Below, in pieces: positions 11,696 to 22,399 of a stretch of 64,000 nt of DNA. The stretch comes from Diphasiastrum complanatum (Eukaryota > Streptophyta > Lycopodiopsida > Lycopodiales > Lycopodiaceae). Numbering within the stretch: the first letter of the stretch is position 1; the number at the start of each line of letters is the position of its first letter. The position numbers and the translations under genes were made by a program. Location of the stretch: the NCBI GenBank assembly GCA_029204225.1, contig CM055102.1, positions 23,281,390-23,345,389 on the forward strand, in the 5' to 3' direction. The notes under the pieces were generated by a model, which was not told the DNA's origin, ran no database searches, and saw only the letters and a program-made list of their open reading frames with translations.

Positions 11696-12120
11696 TGTGA
11701 GAATTCACACGTGTGGGGATTCCCTAAAGTGTGCACACATGTGGGAAGTCTTCATGAAAAAAAACTAAGCACAAAAAGTTGTTGCTCTCGAGTAGAGAGA
11801 GAATGCAACTAATTGGCCTCGGGTAGAGAGAGAGTGGAATTCACACAAAATTGATCAATCTCCAATAAGTCTCAAAAACTCTCATAGATTAATGAAGGAA
11901 ATCAAAGTACATGTAGTATCTCGAGGTAGTCCAAGCTCAATTCCTATTGGACCCTTGACCCTTTCCCAACACATTGACTTTTGTCACTCATCAAATCTAT
12001 CTTTGACACTTGTAGAGAACCTAACTAGCTCGAGCTATGTCATAGTTCACTTTTGGTCTAATAATGAAAAAACATGTGTACATGACTTTTTGCCCCTAAA
12101 GCCAAAAATGGCCCTATCAA
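11696..12120 (-). mobile_element. 5' LTR of the 10-kb Copia (outer end uncertain)
   Basis: It begins TGTGAGAATTC next to the primer site. It contains a doubled TCG(A/G)GTAGAGAGAGA motif at about 11787 and 11820, shared with the LTR at 52601. The far end was not located, because no second LTR copy was found. Confidence 0.6.
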
Positions 12121-12204
12121 CTAATGATATCAAGATGCTTGACTACAAAACTTTATGATACTCCTAAAGTCAACATAGATAACTTTTTATGTTTTTCACA
12201 ATAT

Positions 12205-12205
<1 letters not shown>

Positions 12206-12241
<36 letters not shown>
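12206..12241. repeat. (AC)n microsatellite
   Basis: Uninterrupted CA tract of about 18 units. Confidence 0.97.
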
Positions 12242-12242
<1 letters not shown>

Positions 12243-12467
12243 CCAAAGAAAAAAAAATCTTTTTTGTGGGGCTCGAGGATGGGGCCTCTTTACAGGCTGC
12301 AAAAAATATAAAGAGCCCCCTCAAAAAAACAACATCATAGTTGCATTGGCGATTCTAGAATCACGATTCGAAAATCAATATTAGAAAACCGGTGAATCGT
12401 GTTACGAATTGAAAAAAAAAAAATTATGTTCGCGATTCACAAAACTTAATGAATCATGCTTCGCTGC

Positions 12468-12518
<51 letters not shown>
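12468..12518. repeat. (AC)n microsatellite
   Basis: Second CA tract, about 25 units. Shorter AC/GT runs recur at 12930-12985, where CA and TG runs face each other and can fold. Confidence 0.97.
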
Positions 12519-12523
<5 letters not shown>

Positions 12524-13390
12524 TAGACTAAGAAACCCACAAAACATGTTCCATGGGATCCCATGGTACATAACCATTCTGAACCATGGAGATTCTCTTT
12601 TACTATTATTATTATGTTTTGCAAAAAGAAGTCCCAAAAATGTCAAAAAAAACTCGAAAATTACAGAAAGGCCAAAAAAGTAAAGAAAAAGTTCCAAATC
12701 TATAAATAGAAACTCTAGCAAAGGTCTTTTAGATATTATTTTAGATTTTGTATTTTTTTATTTTTCTATATGTCTCACATTTTTTTGCATTTAAATTAGT
12801 ATATATTGAAAAAAAAATGTTAAAAAAGAGTTTTATGGGTTTTTTTCCCACAAAACTTGTACTGAACAAAACGGTTCCATATTAGTTTTTAGTCTTATGT
12901 ATATATTTGGACATATATGTATATATATACACACACATATTTATAAATATACACACACATACACACGTGTGTGTGTTTGTGTGTAAAAACTGTCAACTAG
13001 TTAAATTGGTCTAATTTGGCAATTTGGAGGCCAAAGTGAAATTTTAACTTAGAGATTTATTTTTATGTGGTGAACTTGTTGTTTTTAAAGAAATAAATGA
13101 TAAAAACAAAAACAAAAATAATGTCAAATATTTAACACTAGAGTCGTGACAAAATGCGCACAAAAATGTGCATTTCAGGCACTTATTCAAAAAATCATAT
13201 CTCATAAATCATGATGAATCCTTTCACATGTGTGTTTTTCATATACACATATACTAATTAAAAATTTTAAGACCTTCATTTTGAGCAACTTCTAAGATAT
13301 GATATGTCAAACATGTTGGGGTACTGATGAAACTTTGATATTTTCATATATGGGACTACATTGTTGTGAATTTTACGTTAAATTTTTAGT

Positions 13391-13950
13391 CTGTCTACTC
13401 TTAAAAATCCTATATGATTATAGAAACATGGCTATTAAAGAAAAATTAAATTTTGAGATCTATAGAGATAGATACGTGCATCCAAAGTTATCCATTTAAG
13501 TGATGATAAAGATCACCAAAATTGAAAATATCGCATTTGAGTGTATAACACCATGATTTTAACAATGTTTTTTGAGTTGTCTACTTTAAAAAGTATTATA
13601 TGACCAGAGAAACATGTCTCTCAATTTTTTTTTCAATTTGAAGTTATGTAGAGATAGATATGTGCATCTAGAGTTACCCATGTCAAGTGTTGAAAATCAA
13701 TGAAAGTTGTTGGAAAGTTGCAACTCTTTTGGAGGTGCTTGTTACAACTCTTTCTTTGGCTATCTACTTTCAAAAAGCCTTTATGACCATAGAAACATGT
13801 CTATAAGAAAAAATTAAATTTGGAGTCCTATAGAAATATCTACATGCACCTAAAGTTACCCATGTGAAGTGCAGAAAAGTGTTGAAAATTGAAAATTTTT
13901 GGGGCCAAATTGCCATCAATTGAGATAAAAAAAATTTAAGTCTTTTAATA
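13391..13950 (+). repeat. Three-copy diverged tandem repeat, period about 185 bases
   Basis: The anchor GAAACATG recurs at about 13423, 13609 and 13793, giving steps of 186 and 183 bases. Each unit also carries a TCTAC(T)-type start, a TATAGA...ATAGATA block, a GTGCATC(C/T)A block and an AGTTACCCAT block. Old satellite-like or MITE-derived array; no coding content. Confidence 0.8.
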
Positions 13951-14114
13951 ACACAATGAAGAGTCAAGTCTAGTTTCACATACAACTAAAGTATTAAAAT
14001 TTCAATGATGGCATGTTATGTCTCGTCAAATGAGTTTTATGCTCACTTTTGTGCGCATCGCACAAAAGTAACTGAAAACAACTCTTGTGTTAAAATCACT
14101 AATATATCTCAAAA

Positions 14115-16112
14115 GTAAAAAGCAGGATGATCAGGGAGGTACTTTACGTACCAGGTTTGAAGAAAAATCTACTTTCTGTTAGAGTCATTACTGATCAAAA
14201 GTTGAGAGTAGAATTTGCCCATGATCATTGCTTTGTGAAGGATGTGAACCAAAAGTTCAAAGTTATTGCAGATGGAGTAAGAGAGCTCAATACAAAATTG
14301 TACAGGTTGAATGCTACAATCAAGGGGCAACATGGACTTGTATCGTCCATTCCATCGCAAACTGAGTTGTGGCATAAGAGGCTTGGTCACTTGAACTTGG
14401 GAAGCCTTAGTTTGATGAGAAAATTGGAGATGGTAATAGGATTGCCTACCATAGAGGATCACTTGAAATCGATGTGCAGATCTTGTGTATATGGGAAGCA
14501 GCATCGAGAGAAGTTCAATAAAGGGGATGTTGCAAGAGCAAAGAACATTCTGGATTTAATCCACACATATTTATGCGGGCCTATGAGGACCATGTCCTTA
14601 GGTAAAGCCTTCTATTCATGACCTTTATTGATGATATGTCACGTAAGACGTGGATCTACTTCTTGAAGAAGAAATCTGATGCATTTGACAACTTTAAGAG
14701 CTTCAAAGCATTGGTCAAAAATTAGATAGGTAGGAAGATCAAAGTCCTAAGATCAAATTGTGGAGGTGAGTAATGACTTCAATGGTCTTTGTGATCAATG
14801 TGGGATTAAAAGACAATTTATGCAAGCTCATACTCCTGCTCTCAATGGTGTAGTTGAGCGCAAGAATCGGACAATTGTGGACAGTGCCAGCTCTATGCTA
14901 GCTGAGATGAAACTACAAAAGATTTTTGGTCAAAAGCATGTAGCATGGCAGTCTATCTTCAAAATAGAAGTCCTACTATTGCCATATCAGAGATAACACC
15001 TGAGGAAGCATTCACGAAGAAGAAGCCAAAGGTGAACCACTTGCGAATCTTTGGATGTAAGGCCTTTGTACACATTCCTAAGGAAAAGAAACGTAAACTT
15101 GATGTAAAAGCTATCAAGTGTATATTCCTATGATATGATGATCGTGTGAAGGGCTATAGATGTTTTGATCCAGTGGAAAACAAAGTCCATATAAGCCGTG
15201 ATGTTATCTTTGATGAATCCAAGATGTATGAAGACGAGGATGCTGAGAAGATAGAGACATCCAGTGAGAAAGATGGTATAGTGAGGATACCACCTAATGA
15301 TGATCCATTCATTGACCTTCCAAGTGATGAAAATGAGGATACATCTCAAGATACTACTACTCAACCTCAAGAGATAGGTTGGAGAGGTAGGGACAAACCT
15401 TTTGGTGCAAGAAGGATTGAAGTTGCAGGTGACAAACGCAAGGAGAAGGATGTACCGTGGGATACATTTTCACCAGGAAGCCGATCACCTGACAGGAAGC
15501 TCCCTAAGTGGTTTGAGAGATTGTTGGAGAGCCACAATATGGATGACTTTCCAGGATCATCTAGCCAGGGAGAGCTACAAAGATCAACATGAGAGAAGAC
15601 ACAACCTGAAAGGTATGAAGCAAATTATGCTCTCTTATCTAGCATTATTCAAAGCAAAGAACCTTCGATTTATGGTAAAGCGAAGGATGATGACATTTGG
15701 GTAAAGGCCATGGGAGAGGAGATGGAGTCAATTGCTAAGCATAACACATGGGACTTAGTAGAACCACCAGTTGGCAAGAAACCCATTGGTTGCAAATGGG
15801 TGGTATACAGGACTAAGTACCATGCGGATGGAAGTATAACAAAGCACAAGGCAAGATTGGTGATCAAAGGGTATGCACAAAGTAAAGGCATCGACTATGA
15901 GGAGACCTTTGCGCTGGTTTGTAAGTGGAATACTCTACGTCTACTTGTTGCATTAGCTTCACATTTTGGTTGGGGTTTGCATCAGATGGATGTGAAATCT
16001 ACTTTTCTAAATGGTGAGTTAGAAGAAGAAGTGTTCATGGATCAGCCTGAAGACTTTGTAGTGAAGGGACAGGAAAATAAAGTATGTCGCTTGAAGAAAG
16101 CGCTCTCATCCA
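14115..16112 (+). pseudogene. Copia pol (integrase to RT), 5' part of a chimera
   Basis: Plus-strand pol of the same family as the 43.1-45.5 kb copy. It begins abruptly at MIREVLYVPGLKKNLLSV, without gag or the protease active site. In order: GAG-pre-integrase with the HHCC zinc site (WHKRLGHLN, then CRSCVYGKQHREKF), integrase core (DLIHTYL, a FIDDMSRKTWIYFLKKK stretch, NGVVERKNRTIVD), then RT N-terminus (GCKWVV, KARLVIKGYAQSKGIDYEET, HQMDVKSTFLNGELEEE). The expected catalytic Asp of the SDxGGE motif reads LRSNCGGE, followed by a stop. Several frame breaks occur. RT ends at VCRLKKAL, where the match to this family stops. Confidence 0.9.
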
Positions 16113-16372
16113 CATAGAGAGTGACGATGATGAAAAAATTTGATACAAACTTGAAGTAGACATTCGAGTCTGCTGAATTTGAAATGAAACCATTCTCAAT
16201 AAAAAAATACATTTATTTTTTGGAACCAGGCCTTGGGTGATTGTTTCAGCCCATAGAGTGCCTTGTGAATTTTGCACACGAGGTGTTGCTTTTCTCTCAG
16301 CTTGTATCCTTCTAGCTGTGACATAAAGATTTACTCTTCAATGGTCCCATTGAGAAAAGTGGTTTGGCACTA
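16113..16372 (-). pseudogene. Inverted RT fragment of a second Copia family
   Basis: The minus strand translates to TTFLNGTIEE, a stop, then FMSQLEGYKLREKQHLVCK and IHKALYGLKQSPKAWFQK, the RT thumb-side region of a different Copia family. It lies in reverse orientation between the family-1 RT (ending at 16112) and the plus-strand family-2 RT/RNase H (from about 16360). At about 16345-16372 it shares its end with the plus-strand piece. Confidence 0.8.
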
Positions 16373-17110
16373 TTGTCTCGGAATCAAAAAATTTTGAATT
16401 CGACTCAGTCGTCTGATCAGCAAAGATATCTCACAAACATGCTAGAAAAGTATGGAATGGCCAACTGCAGACCGAGTCTCTTTCCACTCGACCCCAGAGT
16501 GAAGCTATCACAGGAACAATCTCCTCAAACTGAGGCAAAAAAGGAGGAGATGAAGCTATATTTGTTTCACTCCATCATCGGCTCACTAACGTATGCAATG
16601 ATTTGCACTCGACCTGACATTGCATATTCGATTAGTTCACTCAGCCAATTCCTATCAACTAACCTGTTGGAAAGCACTCACAAAAATCATGAAGTACATT
16701 CAGACAACCAAACATCTTAGCATATGTTATGGAGGTAGTCAACCTACCAACATACTTGAAGGATACACAGATGCAGATTGGGCAGGAGATATCGCTTTTA
16801 GATTTGTACTTTTAGAGAATCAAGGTCCAATCTCTTGGAACAACCGAAAGCAAACATTATCATCAACCAAATCAGAATACATTGTTGTCACAAATGCTAC
16901 TAAGGAGACACCTACTTGCAGAAATCGACCTTGCACAGTCACATCCAATGACCATCTATTGTGACAAGAGAAAGTGCAAACCAAGGAGATATCCTTAGTC
17001 TACTGTAGGACAGAATCAATGGCAGCATCTTACTTCACAAAGGCTTTGTCAAAGGAGCACCACCTCAGATTCAATGACATATTGAATCTAGAAATCAAAA
17101 GTTTTCAAGA
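16373..17110 (+). pseudogene. Copia RT C-terminus and RNase H, second family
   Basis: Plus strand. LEKYGMANCRPSLFPLDPR, then IIGSLTYAMICTRPDIAYSI (the usual Copia motif), then KALTKIMKYIQTTKHLSICY, GYTDADWAGD and SWNNRKQTLSSTKSEYIVV (RNase H). Frames shift at about 16690 and 16780, and the WAG-to-GY part is shortened. The protein is clearly distinct from the 38.6-39.5 kb RNase H (CKPVNTPIELGKKL, LSTTEAEYKAM). It runs to a polypurine tract. Confidence 0.88.
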
Positions 17111-17118
17111 TCCACATT

Positions 17119-17127
17119 AAGGGGGAG
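17119..17127 (+). promoter_or_regulatory. Polypurine tract
   Basis: AAGGGGGAG directly before an LTR starting TGTTGG, the standard plus-strand primer position for Copia elements. Confidence 0.88.
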
Positions 17128-18030
17128 TGTTGGAATTCGATGCTCAGCCTCAAATCCATTCAATAATGAGCATCCTGAAAACCAGAAATAGAAGGCTCAA
17201 ATTTATGATCAGAGGATCGAAAAATTTAGGATCAAATTTTCTAGAATATTTCAATACTGAATCGACTCGCAAAATTCTATATTTTTTAAGTCATTGTACA
17301 TTTTTTGATACTTGTCAATTTGGATACTATCGGTCTAAAATCCGACCCAACAACTTCAAATTGATAGTCCGCCCACTTTGTTCATGCATTAACTGTAATG
17401 AGGCGGATATCTCAAATTTACAAAACTGGAAACCCGACAAGCTATTTCTTTATAAAAGATATATTGGTGAAACTCATAAATTAACCCGACTTTTTTGTGA
17501 TTCCTTGGAAGGTAATTCTGATTACCCATTGACCATGGACGATGTCACAAAAATGGTTAATGAAACCATTTTCTAAAATCGTTTTCTCTACTTGAATCTT
17601 CAAGTAATCCTTTGCTGATTTACGGGTCAATTCTCAAGCTTGGTAATAAAGAAGATCTTTTGTTGAGTCACTGTGCTGGGACATCATTGGTATTTGCTTA
17701 CAATGAAGCAACACTTCTTTGACTTTCTCGATTTTCTTGGATCCTGTAATAACTGCAACAAAAGGTAGTTGTAGATATTTTGTAGGATATCAATCCTAGA
17801 ATCTTCATCAAAAAACTTCTTCTGATTATTCAAACTTTATGTAGCCAATGTTATCACGCTCAACAAGCTGAAGTTATTACATCAAGCAGTTGTACTTAGT
17901 GTTTGATAGTAATCAGAGTGTAGATTTTCAATCTCACTATTGTATTGTTTCATTGAGCATTTGTCTAAATCATTCATTTTGAATGTTCTACTATTGTTTG
18001 TGGCGCTTCCGATTCTACATGCACCCGCTC
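17128..18030 (+). mobile_element. 3' LTR of the 14-17 kb Copia chimera (outer end uncertain)
   Basis: Starts TGTTGGAATTC after the polypurine tract. A TATA box (TATAAAAGA, 17451) and an AATAAA (17645) are spaced as expected for U3/R. The 149-codon frame at 17127-17576 crosses this regulatory region and is judged non-coding. The right end is uncertain because no matching 5' LTR was found. Confidence 0.7.
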
Positions 18031-18284
18031 GAGCTTCCATTGACTAATCTATCAATTTTTGACATGTATCTCTTTCCACACTTGTACTTTATTTATAACA
18101 GGTCCATGTCATAATTGGATGTGCTTCTCCAATCTGATTAACAATAGAAAAGTTCTAGATCTATTCCAAACCCTATACAAATATGGACTAGATTCAATGT
18201 ACCAAACATTCACAACAACACCCGCCGCGATTTGCGACATTTTTGCTACGTGAATTGTGAGCTTAAAATTTTTTTTAATTCGTA

Positions 18285-18475
18285 GTAGACGTCGGAAAAA
18301 CACGTCGCAATAAGGTCATCGGAGTCCAACGTCCTTAAAACACGTCGCAATCAGACATACATAATTTTTCGGAATCCGAAACAGCAGTTCCTGGTGGATG
18401 AGAACGAATCCGACGTGGATGTTGAATTGCGACGTCCGACGTGGATGTCGGATTGCGACGTTCAACGTGTACATC
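18285..18475. repeat. Cluster of direct and inverted ACGTCGCAAT-type motifs
   Basis: CACGTCGCAAT occurs at about 18301 and 18343, and the reverse ATTGCGACGT at about 18428 and 18457. Between them GACGTGGATGT(T/C)G is tandemly doubled (18411-18460). This layout resembles subterminal repeats of DNA transposons of the CACTA or Mutator type, but no terminal inverted repeat or transposase was seen. Confidence 0.6.
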
Positions 18476-19364
18476 TGTCTGCAGCCGCAGATCTATCCCT
18501 CTCCCTATCTCCCTCACGGTCGCGCTACCTCCCTATTCTCATCACCCAATCTTTCTTCAAGGTCAGCGCTCACTGGCACTCCCTCACCCGAACTCTCTAC
18601 CTGACGCGATCTCTCTCTCTCCGCCGATCTATCTCCCTTCTTCCTTCAGCGACCCCCTCCTTCCTATATCTTCTTGTTCCAAAATTTTTAGTGAAAGAGA
18701 TGACCCAAAAAGTGACAATGGGAACTGGCAGTGTGAAAGGAATTTTGTGCATTTACAAAAAATATTCAAAGTGACTTTGAAACAATGAATTATCTATTGG
18801 ACCGGACCTGCTGAAGAATGACTTTGGCCTAAAGGACAGTTCCTTGAAACTTAAGTCAGAATAAAAAGATGGAGGTAATTTTCATTGCTCATCTCTGTTT
18901 TGACTCATGTCTTAATTCACTTCATAATACATATAGAAGATGAGTAAATGTTATTCAGTGTATTATTTCAATGGTTATGAATGGAATCTGATTAGTCTAT
19001 TTATACTAAATGTGTAATGCAGTAAAAGATGACTAATGGATTTACCTTCTGTAGTAAGAAATATAGTTTTACATTCAGTAATAATTCACTAAGTTACTGT
19101 CTGAGGTAAAAAACAGTCAATATAAAATAGATTTCAGTTTCTGTTTTGGTTTACCGAATATGCTCAATGCTTAACAAACATAATGGCAATTTACAAGCAT
19201 AATAAATCCCATATTGCTAATCCATTGAAAAACATGGAAAAGCTACCGCTCAAAGTGGTTGAAAAATACCATTAGAGCTATATATATATTATATATTTCC
19301 AAAACCACATACATTATCATGATAAAACCATTGAAAAAGATGGTCAAGCTTTCGTAGATAAATC

Positions 19365-19755
19365 ATGGCAATTGCATCAAAGATTAAATAAAATTAAGTT
19401 TGTTGGATTGGAGAGAATACAAGAATTAGTAAATGAAAAACATTTATATCATTGAAAAGAATATTTGAGATGGATTACTTATGAGGTGAATGGGTTCAAA
19501 CTTATGTTACCTTCTAGTATAATCTATGGCAATATCCGAACTAGAAACCCAATGACTGGCTTCATAATCATACAAAAACCCCGCTATAGTGTTACGAACA
19601 CTATTAAGCAACACAAAAAATGTACCACATGTTTTATGGCGATCACAATGGAATTTAGATCCATGAAAGCCAGATACTCTAGCGGTATCCTAGTTCATAC
19701 TGCCATAGAGGATTTAGAAGGTTTAGAAGTGTTATCAATGCTCCTAATGTGAAAG
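19365..19755 (+). pseudogene. Unrecognised coding-like frame
   Basis: Plus-strand frame with one in-frame TGA: NKIKFVGLERIQELVNEKH, then LRWITYEVNGFKLMLPSSII and YGNIRTRNPMTGFIIIQKP. It reads like protein and is continuous for about 125 codons apart from the TGA. I cannot assign a family. No neighbouring exon was found. Confidence 0.3.
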
Positions 19756-20267
19756 AAATTGGACAAATACGAAAGAAAAAGATACATCTTGATGAAAAAG
19801 AAGAAGAAAAAAAAATTGAATATTCCACATGGAATTGACCTCGTGAAATCCTTTATATGTGTTTTGATTTTGAATGGACAATCATTATTTAATGATTGTA
19901 TAGATGAAAAATGAATGATTATAACTGTTGATCATGATGGTAATAATGTGTGATAAAAATTGTTGTTTGGAGTTGGTGATATTTGTGAGATGTGTGAGCA
20001 AGATTGAATGTTTTCATGATTGAGTAGTCCAACAGTTTCAAGATTTGTAGGAGGAGTAAGGTATAGTGTTGGACGGAGAGGTGTAGGTGTGAAGCCTAGC
20101 CCCACCATCCTAGCCTAGTGGGTGCCATCTTGAAGTAGACAAGGAAAGTCACTCAAGAGGACTGTATTGAAATTGCGTGTCTTGAATGAGTGTTATTCAT
20201 ACTTGATAAAATAAATAAATAAATAAAAATTTGTGAAAAAAGAAGAAGAAGCAAACACTTAGAAATG

Positions 20268-20700
20268 AAGAGAACTAGCTAAAAAAGGTATAAGTATTAC
20301 AAACTAAGTAAGTCCAATTCAAAATTGAAATCAATCATCATAAACAAAGCCATAATTGAATAAAAAAAAATCATTTCTACGATCATTTCACAACAATCCA
20401 ATAGAACATATATATATATAAAAAAAAAAAAAAACAATGTCAATGAATGAAGAAAGTGCCAGTCTACCCAGTTTTAATGGAAATGAAAGATGAAGAGAAC
20501 TAACTAAAGAAGCTATAATCAATACTAAGTAAGTCCAATTAAAAATTGAAATCAACAATTATTACGAAAGTCATCTATGTAAAAGTCATTTCTACAATCA
20601 TTTCACAATAATCTAATAGAACATATAGAATAAAAATATAAAAAAACAATGTCAATGGATGAAGAAAGTGCCAACCTACCCAGCTTTAATGGAAATGAAG
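20268..20700 (+). repeat. Tandem duplication of about 215 bases covering the gag start
   Basis: The second unit (20485-20700) repeats the first (20268-20484): both contain AAGTAAGTCCAATT, AAATTGAAATCAA, TCATTTCTAC, AACATATA and AACAATGTCAATG(A/G)ATGAA. The start codon and first codons of the gag frame are therefore present twice; only the second copy continues. Confidence 0.85.
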
Positions 20701-21180
20701 ATGAAGATGCAGATCTACATATTCAAAGATTCATGAATGTGTGTAGACAAAATTATGAAGAAGAAGATGATGATATGTTTAGATTATTTCCAGTAACATT
20801 GGATAATCTTGCTCTTGAATGGTATTCTATACTGAACCAAAAGAAAATTTGCAATTGGACAAAACTTAAAACAAGCTTCTTGGATAGGTTTAGAAAATGA
20901 AATTACTCTTCTGATGTCATCAAATTACTAAGTGAAATTAAATTGAAACAAAATGAATTTATCAAAAGCTTTGTTGATAGAATTAATTGTTTGGCTAAAA
21001 GATTAAGTGAAAAACCAGGAGAAGAGTTTTTCTTATCTTGGTTTATATCAGGTTTGCCTGATGACATGGCATATAGTATCCTCTCAAAAGTTCCTAAGAC
21101 TTTTGAGGGGCAGTTGTTATAGAAAATGCTGATAAGATGATGACAGAAATAGAAGAACTTGATAAGAAGAGTTGGATAAA
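20649..21180 (+). pseudogene. Ty3/Gypsy-type Gag (retrotransposon gag domain)
   Basis: Starts MSMDEESANLPSFNGNEDED. The core FPVTLDNLALEWYSILNQKK, WTKLKTSFLDRFRK, a TGA, then LLSEIKLKQNEFIKSFVDRI and FLSWFISGLPDDMAYSIL matches the capsid-like retrotransposon gag domain. The stop after DRFRK fits CGA to TGA, and the one after GQLL fits CAG to TAG. No zinc knuckle, protease or RT follows. Very AT-rich. Confidence 0.7.
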
Positions 21181-21221
21181 TAGATCCTTGGATGAATTTG
21201 ATGTAGGAATCTCTTCCTACT

Positions 21222-22350
21222 ATGCTAGAGTATCATCTTTTTCTAAATTTTTTACAAGAAAATGAATCTTGTTATTCTGATGATCTTATTCAAACAAATC
21301 AACTTCTCAAAGTTAAAAAAAATATTGTGGTGCAAGAAGGATGTAGTAAAAATGTTGAATATGACTATAAGATTGATCAATCAAATGAAATTACTGCTGT
21401 GATTGAAGAAAACGATTGTTGTGAAGATACTCAAGATGTGGTGCATTCCATTGATGTCTACCCGGAACTGATGGAGTCTTTATATAATGATAATGAAAAA
21501 CTGGAAAATATATATAATGCTATAATTGATAAATATGCTATTGAGGAAGTAGAACAAGAAAGTCAATCAAATTTTGTTGATTCTAACTTGTTGCAAAGTC
21601 AATGTCTTTTGAAGGAAGAAATGATATCAAATGACATATGTATATCACCACCTGAAAGTCAAATCTTACCATTATTAGATAATGATCAAGAAATTGATGA
21701 TAGTTTTGTTGGAGTATAAGAATTCATAAAAAAAATCATTACTTCCAATATGGGTGGCATTCATGAAAGGTTTCAAGGTCAAAATATAACTTCCATTCTT
21801 CCCAAGGAAAAAAATGATGACCCATCTGATTCAAAGAAAGATCAAAAGGATTTATCATCTAAGATGGATGAGTTACAAGTTGTTCATGAATATGATGAAG
21901 AGTTAGAATTAGAATTATCCAAGTTGGATCACTCATCTTTGAAACTGATTAATAATTAGCTATATGAAAAAACTAATATGAAAAACCAGAATGAAAGAGA
22001 AATGGAAGATTCTAAAAAAATAAATTCAATATACGATAATGAGATTTGTACCAAGAATACAAATGAAAATGTTCTTCAAGAGTTTAGCCATTGGAATAAT
22101 GACTATGTTAATTCATATATGGTACAAATATTGAAATATGAATCGATGATAAATTAGTGTTTACACTTGTGGATCAAAATGTTATACATGATAAATTGAT
22201 CAATGACATATCTACTAAAAAGGAACTGAATGAAAATATTTTTAATAAATATATGGTAAATGAATCTTTGGATGTATTACCATATCAATATAGTATTATG
22301 TTACAATTTATAATTATAATACTCTATCAAAATTTTATGAACTCATAAAA
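21222..22350 (+). pseudogene. Acidic frames downstream of the Gypsy-like gag
   Basis: A 165-codon frame (21222-21719), a 69-codon frame (21750-21959) and a shorter one (22157-22348), all plus strand, rich in Glu, Asp and Asn and without known motifs. They follow the gag remnant in order and may be what remains of its C-terminal part. I cannot support a function. Confidence 0.35.
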
Positions 22351-22399
22351 ATATAACTACGTACGAGCATTAAAACCTCTAACTGACGAAATACTAAGA

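Noticed and set aside
12446..12721. Poly-Cys-Val and poly-Thr-His frames
   Set aside because: They are translations of the (AC)n tract at 12468-12518.
17127..17576. 149-codon frame just after the polypurine tract
   Set aside because: It lies in the LTR and crosses its TATA box; no known domain.
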